A model generated the notes under the pieces. The model was given only the letters and a program-made list of their open reading frames with translations, made no database searches and was not told the DNA's origin. Positions 10,101 to 20,151 of a stretch of DNA of 41,232 nt are shown piece after piece; position 1 is the stretch's first letter, and each line of letters starts with the position of its first letter. This DNA comes from Bacteroidota bacterium. GTDB lineage: Bacteria; Bacteroidota; Ignavibacteria; Kapaibacteriales; UBA961. The position numbers and the translations under genes are program-made. The stretch is taken from positions 1 through 41,232 of the forward strand of contig JADZAA010000082.1 in the NCBI GenBank assembly GCA_020852855.1, in the 5' to 3' direction.

Positions 10101-12767
10101 TTACATTGCGATAACATTGCGATAATATTCCAAGAACGGTGCGGCTCCGGTTCGTGCAAGCCAAAAAACAGCGGCAGAGCCGACAACTATTGCCAATACT
10201 GCAACTCCTATTGCATAAACGTATATCGGGCGCACATCGAACACGACGGCGGCGGCTTTGAGAGTTCGGTAGCCGCACCAGAGCCACATAGTCGCCAGAA
10301 TAAATTCCAACCAAAAGACGGAACGATATAATGCGAGCAGTTTGTAGAGCCCTATTGCTACGGGGAGCAACAAAATTGCGGGCAAAGCACACCATACCGC
10401 GATTGCGAGAGTATCTGTAAAATAGATTTTTTCCGGCAGAAATATCGAGGCTGTTCGCAATATTGCGGCCACCACTATAAATCCGAAAAACGTAAGTGCG
10501 CTGAATGCGGCAAGCGAAAGCACCGGCGACCAGAGAGCGGGCTGAACTATTCCCGACAAATTATTTGATTGCAATAGGGTTACAACCAAAAATTCCGTGC
10601 GTATGTCGGAACGGAAAAAATGGAAGATAACGGCGCATGTCAGCCCTATCGATGCTGCTATAATAGAGCCGAGAGCAATAGTATGCAATGTGCTCAGAAG
10701 CCGTTGGTCGCGAATATCCGCATAAAAATTAAACGGCCGCAATAATGCACGGAATATGTATTCGCGAAAACGCCTGAAGCGGCTCATAAGAAGCAGAAAG
10801 ATTATTCCCAGCATCAGCCCGACGGCTATAAATAGAAACGGAGCATCTTCGCTGTGATTACCGGCTTTCAGCAACGGCTCTTTTTCGTCGTTCAGAAGTG
10901 CTTTCAGCATCAAATATGCCACGCGGGGGCGGCGTTGCATATCAACTATTCCCGCAGTGCATACAAAAGGGTCGTCGGAGTTTGTGGAAAGAACCTGCCT
11001 TGCGGCGCGATAATCGTTAAAAGCCCAAATTATCTCACCTGCAATATTTATTGTTTCACATTCGCGATAGCAATCGCGAATGTATTGCGCTTGCGATTCG
11101 AGCGACAGCGGGTCGGTGTAACCGTGTTGCTGATTATTGGGTTGCGCCATTTTTCCGAATGTAACCATAACGGGTTGTTTACCTGTCAAAGAAAGCATGC
11201 GCTCTATTTCGGGGCGAAACGACAGCCCTGGCTGCCACCGGCCGTCGGAGCGAAAACAAAGGAAGTCGAGCCCGCCGGCAGAAATTGATTTTGCGCCGAA
11301 TCTAATAGTTTTGAATAATAATTTATCGGAAATTGAGCGTATTGAAGAAATAATCCTTCGCTGATAATTTTCAAACTCATCGGTTTTCTCCTGAATACCG
11401 TCGGAAATACCAATGGCTAAAAAGGCAGGATCTTTATCGAAAGCTCCTACCAATCTTTGCGCCGTATTGGTCATTCGTACTATTGTTTCATCAGATGCTA
11501 TAAATTGGCGCGGCAAATCGTATGCGGGCAAATCCAAAAAAACGAATATACCGTAGCGATTGCATAATTCCATAAAATACGGATGAACCTGGGTATATCT
11601 TACCCTGACAAGGTTAATGCCGAGCGTCTTGAAAAGTTGTACGTCGCGATCTATGTCGTCGGCCGAAAGCGTAATGCCCTCGTCGCCCAAATGTTCCGAA
11701 TACTCCACGCCTTTCAACGAGTGCGGCGAACCGTTAATAATAAAATGCGAGCTGTCGCCCGACTGCGCTATGCTTACTTCCCGCAAGCCGATTTTAGACT
11801 CGAACTCGTCTATTATTTGCGAGCCGGAGGATAGCCTTATCTTTAAATCGTAAAGCGACGGACTCTCGGGCGACCAAAGTTCGGGCGAGGCTATCTTCAT
11901 TGCCAGTTTTATCGGTGCTGTTCTGTCGCGCTCTACCAATATCTGCTGTTCCGATACGGAAGCCGCAGCCGAACTGCCAGGGCGGCGAATCTCTGCTGTT
12001 ACCGTTATAGGAATTTTTTTGAGTATAGCGGTAGAAATACTGTCGGATCCGGCCGCCGAAAGCCTCTCTATTGCTCCCGAAATTATACTTGCGGAAATAG
12101 TTGCATCGCAGGAACTGTATTGTCCCGAAAAATTATATCGCAGGCGAACGTCGTTTGTCCATACATGCGGCGTTCCCACAAGCAGAATATCGCGCGCTAT
12201 ACCCGAATATAATTTTTCCGCAAAGAGGTGACGCTGATTTATTACCGCCGGCGGCGTTACCACAAGCTCTACGAGATTAACGCCGCTTTTGATAATACGC
12301 TCCGGAATATGCACGTAGAACGGTGTCATGCCGCCAAAAAATCGCCCGACATATTGAGCATTGATATAAATTTCGGTTTCGTCGCTGACACCGAGAAAAT
12401 AGAGATTCCAGCCGTATCGTTGCAACATATCGTCATCAATTCGAATATTGCGTCGAAAGCGAATTTTTCTTCCGGCCACGTCCGAATACGGCAAAGTTGC
12501 CACGTCCCAAGCCATACCGTCGTAGCTGCGTTCCCATTTTCCGCCGAGCGAACTGACAAATCGCGTTGATGAATACGTTATGATACGCATCTGCTCTTTT
12601 GTCAAAGGCTTGTAGGACGATTGTGCGGTCTGCGCACAAACAGAAGATACGGCCATCAAGGCAAAAAATGCCGAAAGCGGAAGAAAACTCCGAAGCATTG
12701 TCCGGAAAAAAGAAGCGGGTGTAGAGTTTATTGTCATAAATTTTACAGAAAAATCAAAGAATATCAA
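10101..12767 (-). CDS. GH2-like (beta-galactosidase/glucuronidase-type) protein with C-terminal multi-TM domain
   Basis: Sugar-binding and Ig-like domains (WDVATLPYSDVAGRKIRFRRNIRI...YVGRFFGGMTPFYVHIPERI), TIM-barrel entry (LFKTLGINLVRVRYTQVHPYFMELCNRYGIFVFLDLPAYD), GEIIWAFNDYRAARQ, then about six hydrophobic helices. Confidence 0.8.
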   Translation of the reverse strand: MIFFDFSVKFMTINSTPASFFRTMLRSFLPLSAFFALMAVSSVCAQTAQSSYKPLTKEQMRIITYSSTRFVSSLGGKWERSYDGMAWDVATLPYSDVAGRKIRFRRNIRIDDDMLQRYGWNLYFLGVSDETEIYINAQYVGRFFGGMTPFYVHIPERIIKSGVNLVELVVTPPAVINQRHLFAEKLYSGIARDILLVGTPHVWTNDVRLRYNFSGQYSSCDATISASIISGAIERLSAAGSDSISTAILKKIPITVTAEIRRPGSSAAASVSEQQILVERDRTAPIKLAMKIASPELWSPESPSLYDLKIRLSSGSQIIDEFESKIGLREVSIAQSGDSSHFIINGSPHSLKGVEYSEHLGDEGITLSADDIDRDVQLFKTLGINLVRVRYTQVHPYFMELCNRYGIFVFLDLPAYDLPRQFIASDETIVRMTNTAQRLVGAFDKDPAFLAIGISDGIQEKTDEFENYQRRIISSIRSISDKLLFKTIRFGAKSISAGGLDFLCFRSDGRWQPGLSFRPEIERMLSLTGKQPVMVTFGKMAQPNNQQHGYTDPLSLESQAQYIRDCYRECETINIAGEIIWAFNDYRAARQVLSTNSDDPFVCTAGIVDMQRRPRVAYLMLKALLNDEKEPLLKAGNHSEDAPFLFIAVGLMLGIIFLLLMSRFRRFREYIFRALLRPFNFYADIRDQRLLSTLHTIALGSIIAASIGLTCAVIFHFFRSDIRTEFLVVTLLQSNNLSGIVQPALWSPVLSLAAFSALTFFGFIVVAAILRTASIFLPEKIYFTDTLAIAVWCALPAILLLPVAIGLYKLLALYRSVFWLEFILATMWLWCGYRTLKAAAVVFDVRPIYVYAIGVAVLAIVVGSAAVFWLARTGAAPFLEYYRNVIAM

Positions 12768-13042
12768 ACAAAATTATAGGTTATGCTCTCTATTCACAAA
12801 CAAAGTTTAGCGGCCGCAGTCAAAGAAGTAGACGGAAAGCCGTATTTTGCATAAAATTTTTTTTGACTATGCTCGTTATAGCGTAGCACGCTTTTGCCGA
12901 AAACAGATTCTTTCCGGAGTGTTATCGTCCTTCGATACTTTATATGTTACGCCGACAAATTCTTTTGTTTTATGTGCCAAGCACTCGAGGCTTGACGTTG
13001 CTGTCGGTTATTTGAGTGCGATAAGTTTAGCAAGAAGGGCTG

Positions 13043-16000
13043 ATGACGTCCATTTCATTCTTACCGATAATACGTTTTTTGATTCCGGCGGCGTTCGGGT
13101 CTATTGCTTTACTATTTTGCAATATAGCCGAGGCGGCCGATTTCACCGGTGATTTTTCCCATTTTTATGCGCGTTCGCCGCATATAGTCGTTAGCGGAAA
13201 GGCGGCAATCGCACTGCTCCGGCTAAATCGTTTATTTGTTCCATTTTTTACGTACTCGCCGCAATCGGACCCGGTCCGCCAAGAACGCCCCGTTTTCTTT
13301 TCGGTGCCGCCCTCTATGCGCAATCCGTTCGGTGCGACCGACTATGCCAAGCGTCCGTCTTTACCGCCCGGTTATGGCGTTTCCGTTACGTTCGATTCTA
13401 CCGTTACAACCGTGCGCGCTTCGGAGGATTTGCAGGGTGTAGAGATGTCGCCCTATAAAAATTTGCCATTGGACGAGTATCTCGCTCTGCGGCGCGAGCA
13501 ACAGCAGCGGCAATTATGGGATTCGCTGGTGGCGCAATACGATATTCGCCGCTCTATGTCGGGGCGCGATTTGGCAAGTATTATCAGCCAAGCCACAGGA
13601 TTAAATATACCCGTTCCGCAAAATCCGATTTTCAGCATTTTCGGCAAGCCTTCCATAAGTATTAACGTAAGCGGCGACGTAAACCTTCGCGCAGGTTGGC
13701 GATGGGACTCACAGAAACTTGGTGCGGCCTCCGCCTTCGGGCAAACGCAGTCCGGCCCCTTGTTCTCGCAGGACATAAACCTGAATGTGCAGGGAAAAAT
13801 AGGCGATAAATTGGGTATGAACGTGGATTGGAATACAAGGCAGCAATTCGACCTGAATAATCGCTTCAATATCGGTTTTACGGGTAATGACGACGACATC
13901 ATAAAGCGCGTTGAATTAGGAAACGTGCAATTCCCGACACCATCGGCACTTATAGGAAGCGGTCAGGCTTTGTTCGGCGCACGCGCCGATTTTCAGTTCG
14001 GCCCGCTTTTCCTGAAAACGGTAGCCTCGCAACGCAGGGGCGAGCGTAAATTTATTCAGGCACGCGGCGGAACAGTACGCCAAAACTTTCAATTGCGAGC
14101 ATACGACTATGCCCGCAATCATTTCTTGCTCGATACGGTTTATAAATCGGTGTTTCGAGAGTATTATCGAAATGCCGTGCCGGTTATTCCGCCAAGCGCG
14201 TCGCAATATCGCGTTAAGGAAATCGAAGTATGGGAATCTACCGGCGATGTGCGCGAGCAGGCAACTGCCGCAGAAGCACGGCTTTACGCCGAAATCGCCC
14301 CCAGAAATACATCTGCCGGACAGCGCTACCCGGATTCGATGAAACGCACCGCACCTATTGCCGGACAAATAGAAGCGGGAAAATTTATCAGACTTGAAGC
14401 CAACAGATATTTTTACGACTCAGACCTCGGCCGCCTTACAATTTTAAATATGCGAACCGACCGAACATACGGTGTAGGCTATCGCGTCGAGGCGTTAACG
14501 CCCTTGCCCGACGACGACCTGACGTATGGAACTATGGTGCGCGAACGCAACGAAAAAGATACGCTTATACTTAAATTGGTGACGCGCCCGAATATGCAAC
14601 CCGGTTTTAAGTCGCTATGGGCAAGGCAACTGCGCAACATTTACAATACCGGACAGACAAACGTTAATCTTTCAGATGCGAAAATCAATGTTTGGTATTT
14701 GCGTAAAAACAACGATTCGTCTGACGTTCTCGACGGTGCGCCCGACAAAGTTGTTACGGTATTGCGGGTAGACCAAGTAAATAACGGCACGGGTGCGCCG
14801 CCGCCTGACGGAAAATTTGACCTTGGCGCACCTCCTACGGCCGCCGCCCAAGCCAATAGTTTCCAATCTTCGGTGCCGGGCAGCAATACGGCAGTACAAG
14901 CGCAACAAGGCTCGGCATTTTTCAATCCGATGCGCGGCGAAATTCTATTCCCGAGTTTAGAACCTTTCCGCGAAGGGTTACGCGATTATTTCCGCAAAAT
15001 AGGCAATCCGCAGCTTGCCGAAGAATATGTGTTCGATGCCGTGTATGACACCACAGTAGAAGTAGCACGCCTGCAAACTGCGCGTGATAGATTTGTTATA
15101 TCCGGCGAGGCTACGGGAACATCACAAGGGGGCAGCAACCGTATAGCTCTCGGTGCATGGGGTATTGCTCCGGGCAGTGTGCGCGTTACGCTCGACGGTA
15201 CACCTCTGAAAGAAAATACCGACTATATTGTTGAATATTATTCGGGTATTTTGACTGTATTAAATCCACGCGCCATGCTCCCAACGGCTAATTTAAGCGT
15301 GGAACTCGAGCAAACCGACCAATTTACTACGTCAACAAAAACCATGATAGGTGTTCGTGCCGATATGCAGGTCTATAAATCCCGAACAACTCTCGGCAAT
15401 ATCGGCATGACTTTCATGCTCTATAATCAAGCATTGCTTTTAGACCGCGTTCGACTGAACGACGAACCTGTTTCTAACTCAATGATAGGCTTTGACGGCA
15501 ATTTAAGCACAGAAATTCCTGCAATTACAAAGGCGCTCGACGCATTGCCTTTCCTCGATACTAAAGAAAAGTCTACTCTTAATCTCCGCGGTGAAATAGC
15601 CGCTATGTTGCCCGATCCGAATAAACGCCGATCCGACATAGGTTCGGATAACGGCGAATCAGTAGCTTTTCTTGACGATTTTGAAGGTGCGCAACGCTAT
15701 ATTACTCTCAGCACATCGGGAACGCAGTGGACACATGCGGCGCTGCCAGTTGACTCAACGCTGTATTTTGACGAAGCCTCGCGCCGCGACTTATGGTTCC
15801 GCGGCTATTCATATTGGTTTAATTATTTCATAGGGCGTACTCGGCAAAACGAAGTGTATCCTAATCGCCAATTCGGACAAGGATATGCCACTTTAAATGA
15901 CCTTAAATTTCGATTTAACCCATATTTCCGAGGTATTTACAATCGTAATCCGAATTTTGTAGACACACTGAATCCTCGATGGAGATCCGACAGTACTCGA

Positions 16001-19000
16001 TACGAGCAATATAAACTCGACAATAAATACAGGGCTTGGGGCGGTATGCAACGCTTGCTTTCCACGTTCAATACGAATTTTGACAATGATAATATAGACT
16101 ACATCGAGATTATGATGCGCGTGGCGGCCGAGCCGTCTGCCGAAATGTATATTGATATTGGCCAAATAAGCGAAGATATAGTTCCTAATAATACGCTCGA
16201 TACGGAAGACGGAGCAAATCCCGAATTTCCGATACCCAACAATATAATCGACCCGGGCGAAGACATAGGCATAGACCGATTGGACGACCTGCATGAAAAA
16301 GCCGAATATCCCGCGCCGCTGTCCGACGAGGCCGACCCGGCACGCGATAATTACACTTTTAATTTCCAAAAGCCGCTTCAAGAGCAATCTGAAGCCGATT
16401 TCTTGAAATACAATAATTTCGAGGGCAATGCCTCGCTTTCCGAATCAGGGCAATTCCCCGATAAAGAAATACTGAACAACAACAACGGCCAAACCATATC
16501 GCTCGACAACAGTTACTTTACATACAAAGTAAATTTGAACACGAACGACCCGTCGCAGAATCAGCAGATTGTAGGCGGTGGCACACCCGGATCCGGATGG
16601 TATTTGTGGCGCATACCTATTCGCCGTCCATATAAGCAAACCGGCAATCCGCAATTTTCAAATATACAATACATTCGCGTTTGGGCAAAGGGCGGCACAT
16701 TACTTGCCGATATTGCCGATTGGCGATTCGTCGGTGCGCAATGGCAACGTTCCAATGCTTTTCAGCCCGGCGTTTCACCTTATGACAGCGTGCTTTCCGT
16801 TGCATTCGTAAATGTAGAGGAAAATAGCGGTGCCCCCGATTATTATACATTGCCTCCGGGCGTTCAACGTCCGCGCCAATTACTGAATCCCGACCCAACG
16901 CAAGATATTCGTTTGAACGAACAATCGCTTTCCCTCGGCGTTCGCAATTTGCGCTATAACGACGAGCGCATGGCTGTTCGCATATTACGTCCGACAGACA
17001 TTTTTTACTATAAACAGCTGAAGTTTTTTATACACGGCGACGGCTCGATGCCCGATAATATAGTGCCGGGTGCAACGCCGGCTGCCTACGCTTTTATTCG
17101 GTTCGGCATTGATTCCGCAAACTACTACGAATATCGCCGTCCGCTTCTGCGCGGCTGGCAGGATGTAGGGATAACATTAACCGAACTTGCCGCACTTGTA
17201 AAGCAAAGCCGCGCCCCGGGCAGCGAATTTACTCGCCAGGAATTTACCGTGCCGGGCGACCCTCTTGCGCGATATGCAATTAAGGGAACGCCTATTCTGA
17301 CAAAAGTACAATTTATAGGTTTTGGAATTGCAAATCCGGCAGACCGATACCCCAACGAACTGACCACTACGATGTGGGTAGATGAACTTCGGCTTATCGA
17401 ACCGGTCAATAATGTGGACTGGGCTGCAATCGGCAGCGCGGAATTGAAATTGGCCGATGTGGGAACTATTAATGCGAATTTTTCTACTACACTTCCGAAT
17501 TTTCATAAACTTGAAGAGCGTTTCGGCGACCGCACAACGTCCACCGCCTGGTCGTTTCAGGCGCAGGGAAGTTTGGAAAAATTCCTGCCTAAGTTTATGA
17601 GCTCAATGAAATTGCCCATAAGCTATTCACACACGGAAAATTTGACTGATCCGCAGTTTGCCGCTCAAAGTGATGTGGAACTCAATACTGCGGCCGACGC
17701 GGAATATCGCCGTGTCCTCGCGCTCGGGCAGCCCGATTCTATAGCCCGAAAAGCGGCAGACAACATAGTCTCTCGCTCGCAAACCGTTCGTGTGCAAGAT
17801 AATTGGGCGCTTACCGGTGTAAAACTCGGTATTCCCGTTGATTTTTGGCTGATTAAGGAAACGCTTAATCGAATTACGATTGGCTATAGCTACGGGCAAA
17901 CGTTCGAGCGTTCGCCTGTGGTGCAGGAAAGATTTGAATGGCAATGGCGGCTTACAATGCAATATGCCCTGACAATTCCGCAATCGCTATGGGCAAAGCC
18001 GTTCGGCTGGGCAGACGACATACCGATACTAAGCTCTTTCAAAGATTGGAAAATCAACTTCTTACCGTCGAACTTCTCGACGGGATTGACCATGAACCGC
18101 GCGCGAAGCACAGAACAATCGCGCTTCTTGTCGTTTCCAAGCCCGGTATCGCGCAATTTTACGGCCGACCGTACCGCCCAATTCTCGTGGAGATTCTCCG
18201 AAAAGGGCTTGCTAAGTCCGATTATTGACTATAATTTCGGTACGCAAAGCACGCTCGTTCCCATGGAAACGGACGAAAACGGCAAGCAACGAAGTGCGAA
18301 CGACCTTTTTAAGCGCATTGTAGGCGAAAACGGCAAATTAAATTTTGGCGAGGATAATGCGCATACACAAACCGTTACGGTAAACTTCCGACCGCAACTG
18401 CCCGAATTTATAGGACTTGGGAATTATCTGGAAAATACCGGCTCGTACTCTTCGGTGTTTACTTGGCGAAATGCACTGCAACCCGACCCGGCACTGGCTG
18501 ACGTAGTGAAGCAGGCATCTTTTGCAAGTAAACTCGATCTTCGCACAAATTTCAAACTCAAACCGTTTGCCGATAAACTTTGGGGCAAGAGAGCCGCTTC
18601 CGACACTTCGAGCAATATTTTCAAATCAATAGGGCGCGTACTTAAAACGATTTTTCTTGATTTCGAAACATTGAGCTTCAACTTCAGACAGGATAATTCA
18701 TCGCTTAATCCGGGCGTGTTCGGCGGAACAGGTCTAACGAATTTCTGGCGTGGTGCCGTAGGGCTCGGTCAGCCGCCGTCGCAAGGCGCGGGAATGGCTT
18801 ATCAGCTTGGGCTTGTAGAGCATCCGCACGGCGATATAGGCTTTGCTCCAAGCAGTTCATTTCCGTTTTTTAAATTTACTGCGTATGACGGGATACGTCC
18901 GGCTAATTCAGTGTTTCAGGAAAGCTTTACGCAAAAATCGGGCATTGAAATGCGAACTAACCGCCAACTTTGGCCCGGCGCAACATTAGACCTGAATTGG

Positions 19001-19960
19001 AAATCCGATTTTGCATACAATAAACTGCAAACGGTAACAACAAATTCCGAAGGAATACCGGACTACAGCAATATCGTGGTTACTACAACTTACGGCAGGT
19101 CTTATCTTTCTTTGCCTAAATTCCTGTTTTTCGCGCCGCTTAACAATACGGTAGAGCATGTAATCTCGCTGTACAACGAGCGAAAAGCGCAAATAAACGA
19201 GCCCGATACGCTTAAGCGCAATCAGCTTTATCTGGAAGCATTGTCCGAATCGTTTCACGACGGGCTTGAATCTTTTACATTCCTGCCGAAGGATTTACGG
19301 AAAATTATGCCGAGCGTAAATTGGACTTTTCGCTGGGACGGAATAGAAAAATGGGGTATGCTGGACGGCGTTGCGAGGCGTATATCGCTGGAACACGCTT
19401 ACGTTTCCACTTATACAGAAACCGCGCTTATCAATGACCGCGGCAAATTGATACAGGCGCAACAAATTCAGACCGGATTTCAACCCGTAATCGGGCTTAC
19501 GATGAATTTTGACGAGAAAAAACTTGACGGAACACTTAATGCAACGCTAAAGTATAATTCTCGAACCAATTACTCGCTATTGGCCGCAACCACGCAAATC
19601 AAACGGGAGAGTGCGCAGGAAATAACTTTGAACGCAAGCTACAACAAGCGGAAATTTCCTTTGAAAATTTTCGGATTAGACCTTGAAAACGACATGGAAT
19701 TTGCTTTCCTCGGCTCTTTCAAGCGCACAAGCAGTTCCACTTACGATATATTGAACCTGACAAGCCCCGACGGGCAACGGTTAGACGGCAGTACGCAAAT
19801 CAAGATTGAGCCGAGTGCCCGTTATGCCATTAGCAATCGCGTTACCGTTCGGGCATTTATCAGCTATGAAGCCACGATAAACGAAGGCGTAGCCTCGCCC
19901 GGATTTAATACTACTCAAGTTGGCGTTGACGTTCGCATTTCTATTGCAGGCGGACGATAA
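13043..19960 (+). CDS. sprA: Cell-surface protein SprA (T9SS outer-membrane translocon component)
   Basis: 2305 aa with signal peptide and the SprA-type sequence LPLDEYLALRREQQQRQLWDSL, INVSGDVNLRAGWRW, VAFLDDFEGAQRYITLS. The length fits the family. Confidence 0.93.
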   Translation: MTSISFLPIIRFLIPAAFGSIALLFCNIAEAADFTGDFSHFYARSPHIVVSGKAAIALLRLNRLFVPFFTYSPQSDPVRQERPVFFSVPPSMRNPFGATDYAKRPSLPPGYGVSVTFDSTVTTVRASEDLQGVEMSPYKNLPLDEYLALRREQQQRQLWDSLVAQYDIRRSMSGRDLASIISQATGLNIPVPQNPIFSIFGKPSISINVSGDVNLRAGWRWDSQKLGAASAFGQTQSGPLFSQDINLNVQGKIGDKLGMNVDWNTRQQFDLNNRFNIGFTGNDDDIIKRVELGNVQFPTPSALIGSGQALFGARADFQFGPLFLKTVASQRRGERKFIQARGGTVRQNFQLRAYDYARNHFLLDTVYKSVFREYYRNAVPVIPPSASQYRVKEIEVWESTGDVREQATAAEARLYAEIAPRNTSAGQRYPDSMKRTAPIAGQIEAGKFIRLEANRYFYDSDLGRLTILNMRTDRTYGVGYRVEALTPLPDDDLTYGTMVRERNEKDTLILKLVTRPNMQPGFKSLWARQLRNIYNTGQTNVNLSDAKINVWYLRKNNDSSDVLDGAPDKVVTVLRVDQVNNGTGAPPPDGKFDLGAPPTAAAQANSFQSSVPGSNTAVQAQQGSAFFNPMRGEILFPSLEPFREGLRDYFRKIGNPQLAEEYVFDAVYDTTVEVARLQTARDRFVISGEATGTSQGGSNRIALGAWGIAPGSVRVTLDGTPLKENTDYIVEYYSGILTVLNPRAMLPTANLSVELEQTDQFTTSTKTMIGVRADMQVYKSRTTLGNIGMTFMLYNQALLLDRVRLNDEPVSNSMIGFDGNLSTEIPAITKALDALPFLDTKEKSTLNLRGEIAAMLPDPNKRRSDIGSDNGESVAFLDDFEGAQRYITLSTSGTQWTHAALPVDSTLYFDEASRRDLWFRGYSYWFNYFIGRTRQNEVYPNRQFGQGYATLNDLKFRFNPYFRGIYNRNPNFVDTLNPRWRSDSTRYEQYKLDNKYRAWGGMQRLLSTFNTNFDNDNIDYIEIMMRVAAEPSAEMYIDIGQISEDIVPNNTLDTEDGANPEFPIPNNIIDPGEDIGIDRLDDLHEKAEYPAPLSDEADPARDNYTFNFQKPLQEQSEADFLKYNNFEGNASLSESGQFPDKEILNNNNGQTISLDNSYFTYKVNLNTNDPSQNQQIVGGGTPGSGWYLWRIPIRRPYKQTGNPQFSNIQYIRVWAKGGTLLADIADWRFVGAQWQRSNAFQPGVSPYDSVLSVAFVNVEENSGAPDYYTLPPGVQRPRQLLNPDPTQDIRLNEQSLSLGVRNLRYNDERMAVRILRPTDIFYYKQLKFFIHGDGSMPDNIVPGATPAAYAFIRFGIDSANYYEYRRPLLRGWQDVGITLTELAALVKQSRAPGSEFTRQEFTVPGDPLARYAIKGTPILTKVQFIGFGIANPADRYPNELTTTMWVDELRLIEPVNNVDWAAIGSAELKLADVGTINANFSTTLPNFHKLEERFGDRTTSTAWSFQAQGSLEKFLPKFMSSMKLPISYSHTENLTDPQFAAQSDVELNTAADAEYRRVLALGQPDSIARKAADNIVSRSQTVRVQDNWALTGVKLGIPVDFWLIKETLNRITIGYSYGQTFERSPVVQERFEWQWRLTMQYALTIPQSLWAKPFGWADDIPILSSFKDWKINFLPSNFSTGLTMNRARSTEQSRFLSFPSPVSRNFTADRTAQFSWRFSEKGLLSPIIDYNFGTQSTLVPMETDENGKQRSANDLFKRIVGENGKLNFGEDNAHTQTVTVNFRPQLPEFIGLGNYLENTGSYSSVFTWRNALQPDPALADVVKQASFASKLDLRTNFKLKPFADKLWGKRAASDTSSNIFKSIGRVLKTIFLDFETLSFNFRQDNSSLNPGVFGGTGLTNFWRGAVGLGQPPSQGAGMAYQLGLVEHPHGDIGFAPSSSFPFFKFTAYDGIRPANSVFQESFTQKSGIEMRTNRQLWPGATLDLNWKSDFAYNKLQTVTTNSEGIPDYSNIVVTTTYGRSYLSLPKFLFFAPLNNTVEHVISLYNERKAQINEPDTLKRNQLYLEALSESFHDGLESFTFLPKDLRKIMPSVNWTFRWDGIEKWGMLDGVARRISLEHAYVSTYTETALINDRGKLIQAQQIQTGFQPVIGLTMNFDEKKLDGTLNATLKYNSRTNYSLLAATTQIKRESAQEITLNASYNKRKFPLKIFGLDLENDMEFAFLGSFKRTSSSTYDILNLTSPDGQRLDGSTQIKIEPSARYAISNRVTVRAFISYEATINEGVASPGFNTTQVGVDVRISIAGGR

Positions 19961-20151
19961 AAAAATGGTTTTTGCTCCATTCCCGAAGTTAAAAAGCTGC
20001 TTTCGCGCATAAGCAAAATCATATATTGTCAAGCATAAATACCGCATTGTTTTTCTCTTGCCCGATTTTTCTCTATATTCGGCGTAACTAAATCGCCGAA
20101 TGACGGATTTTTAATCTGTCGGCCGCGCTTTTTATATTTTTTCTCTCGCCG

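Noticed and set aside
19961-20151. Possible terminator or small RNA between sprA and the OmpA-family gene
   Set aside because: AT-rich, with no convincing GC-rich hairpin plus T-tract.
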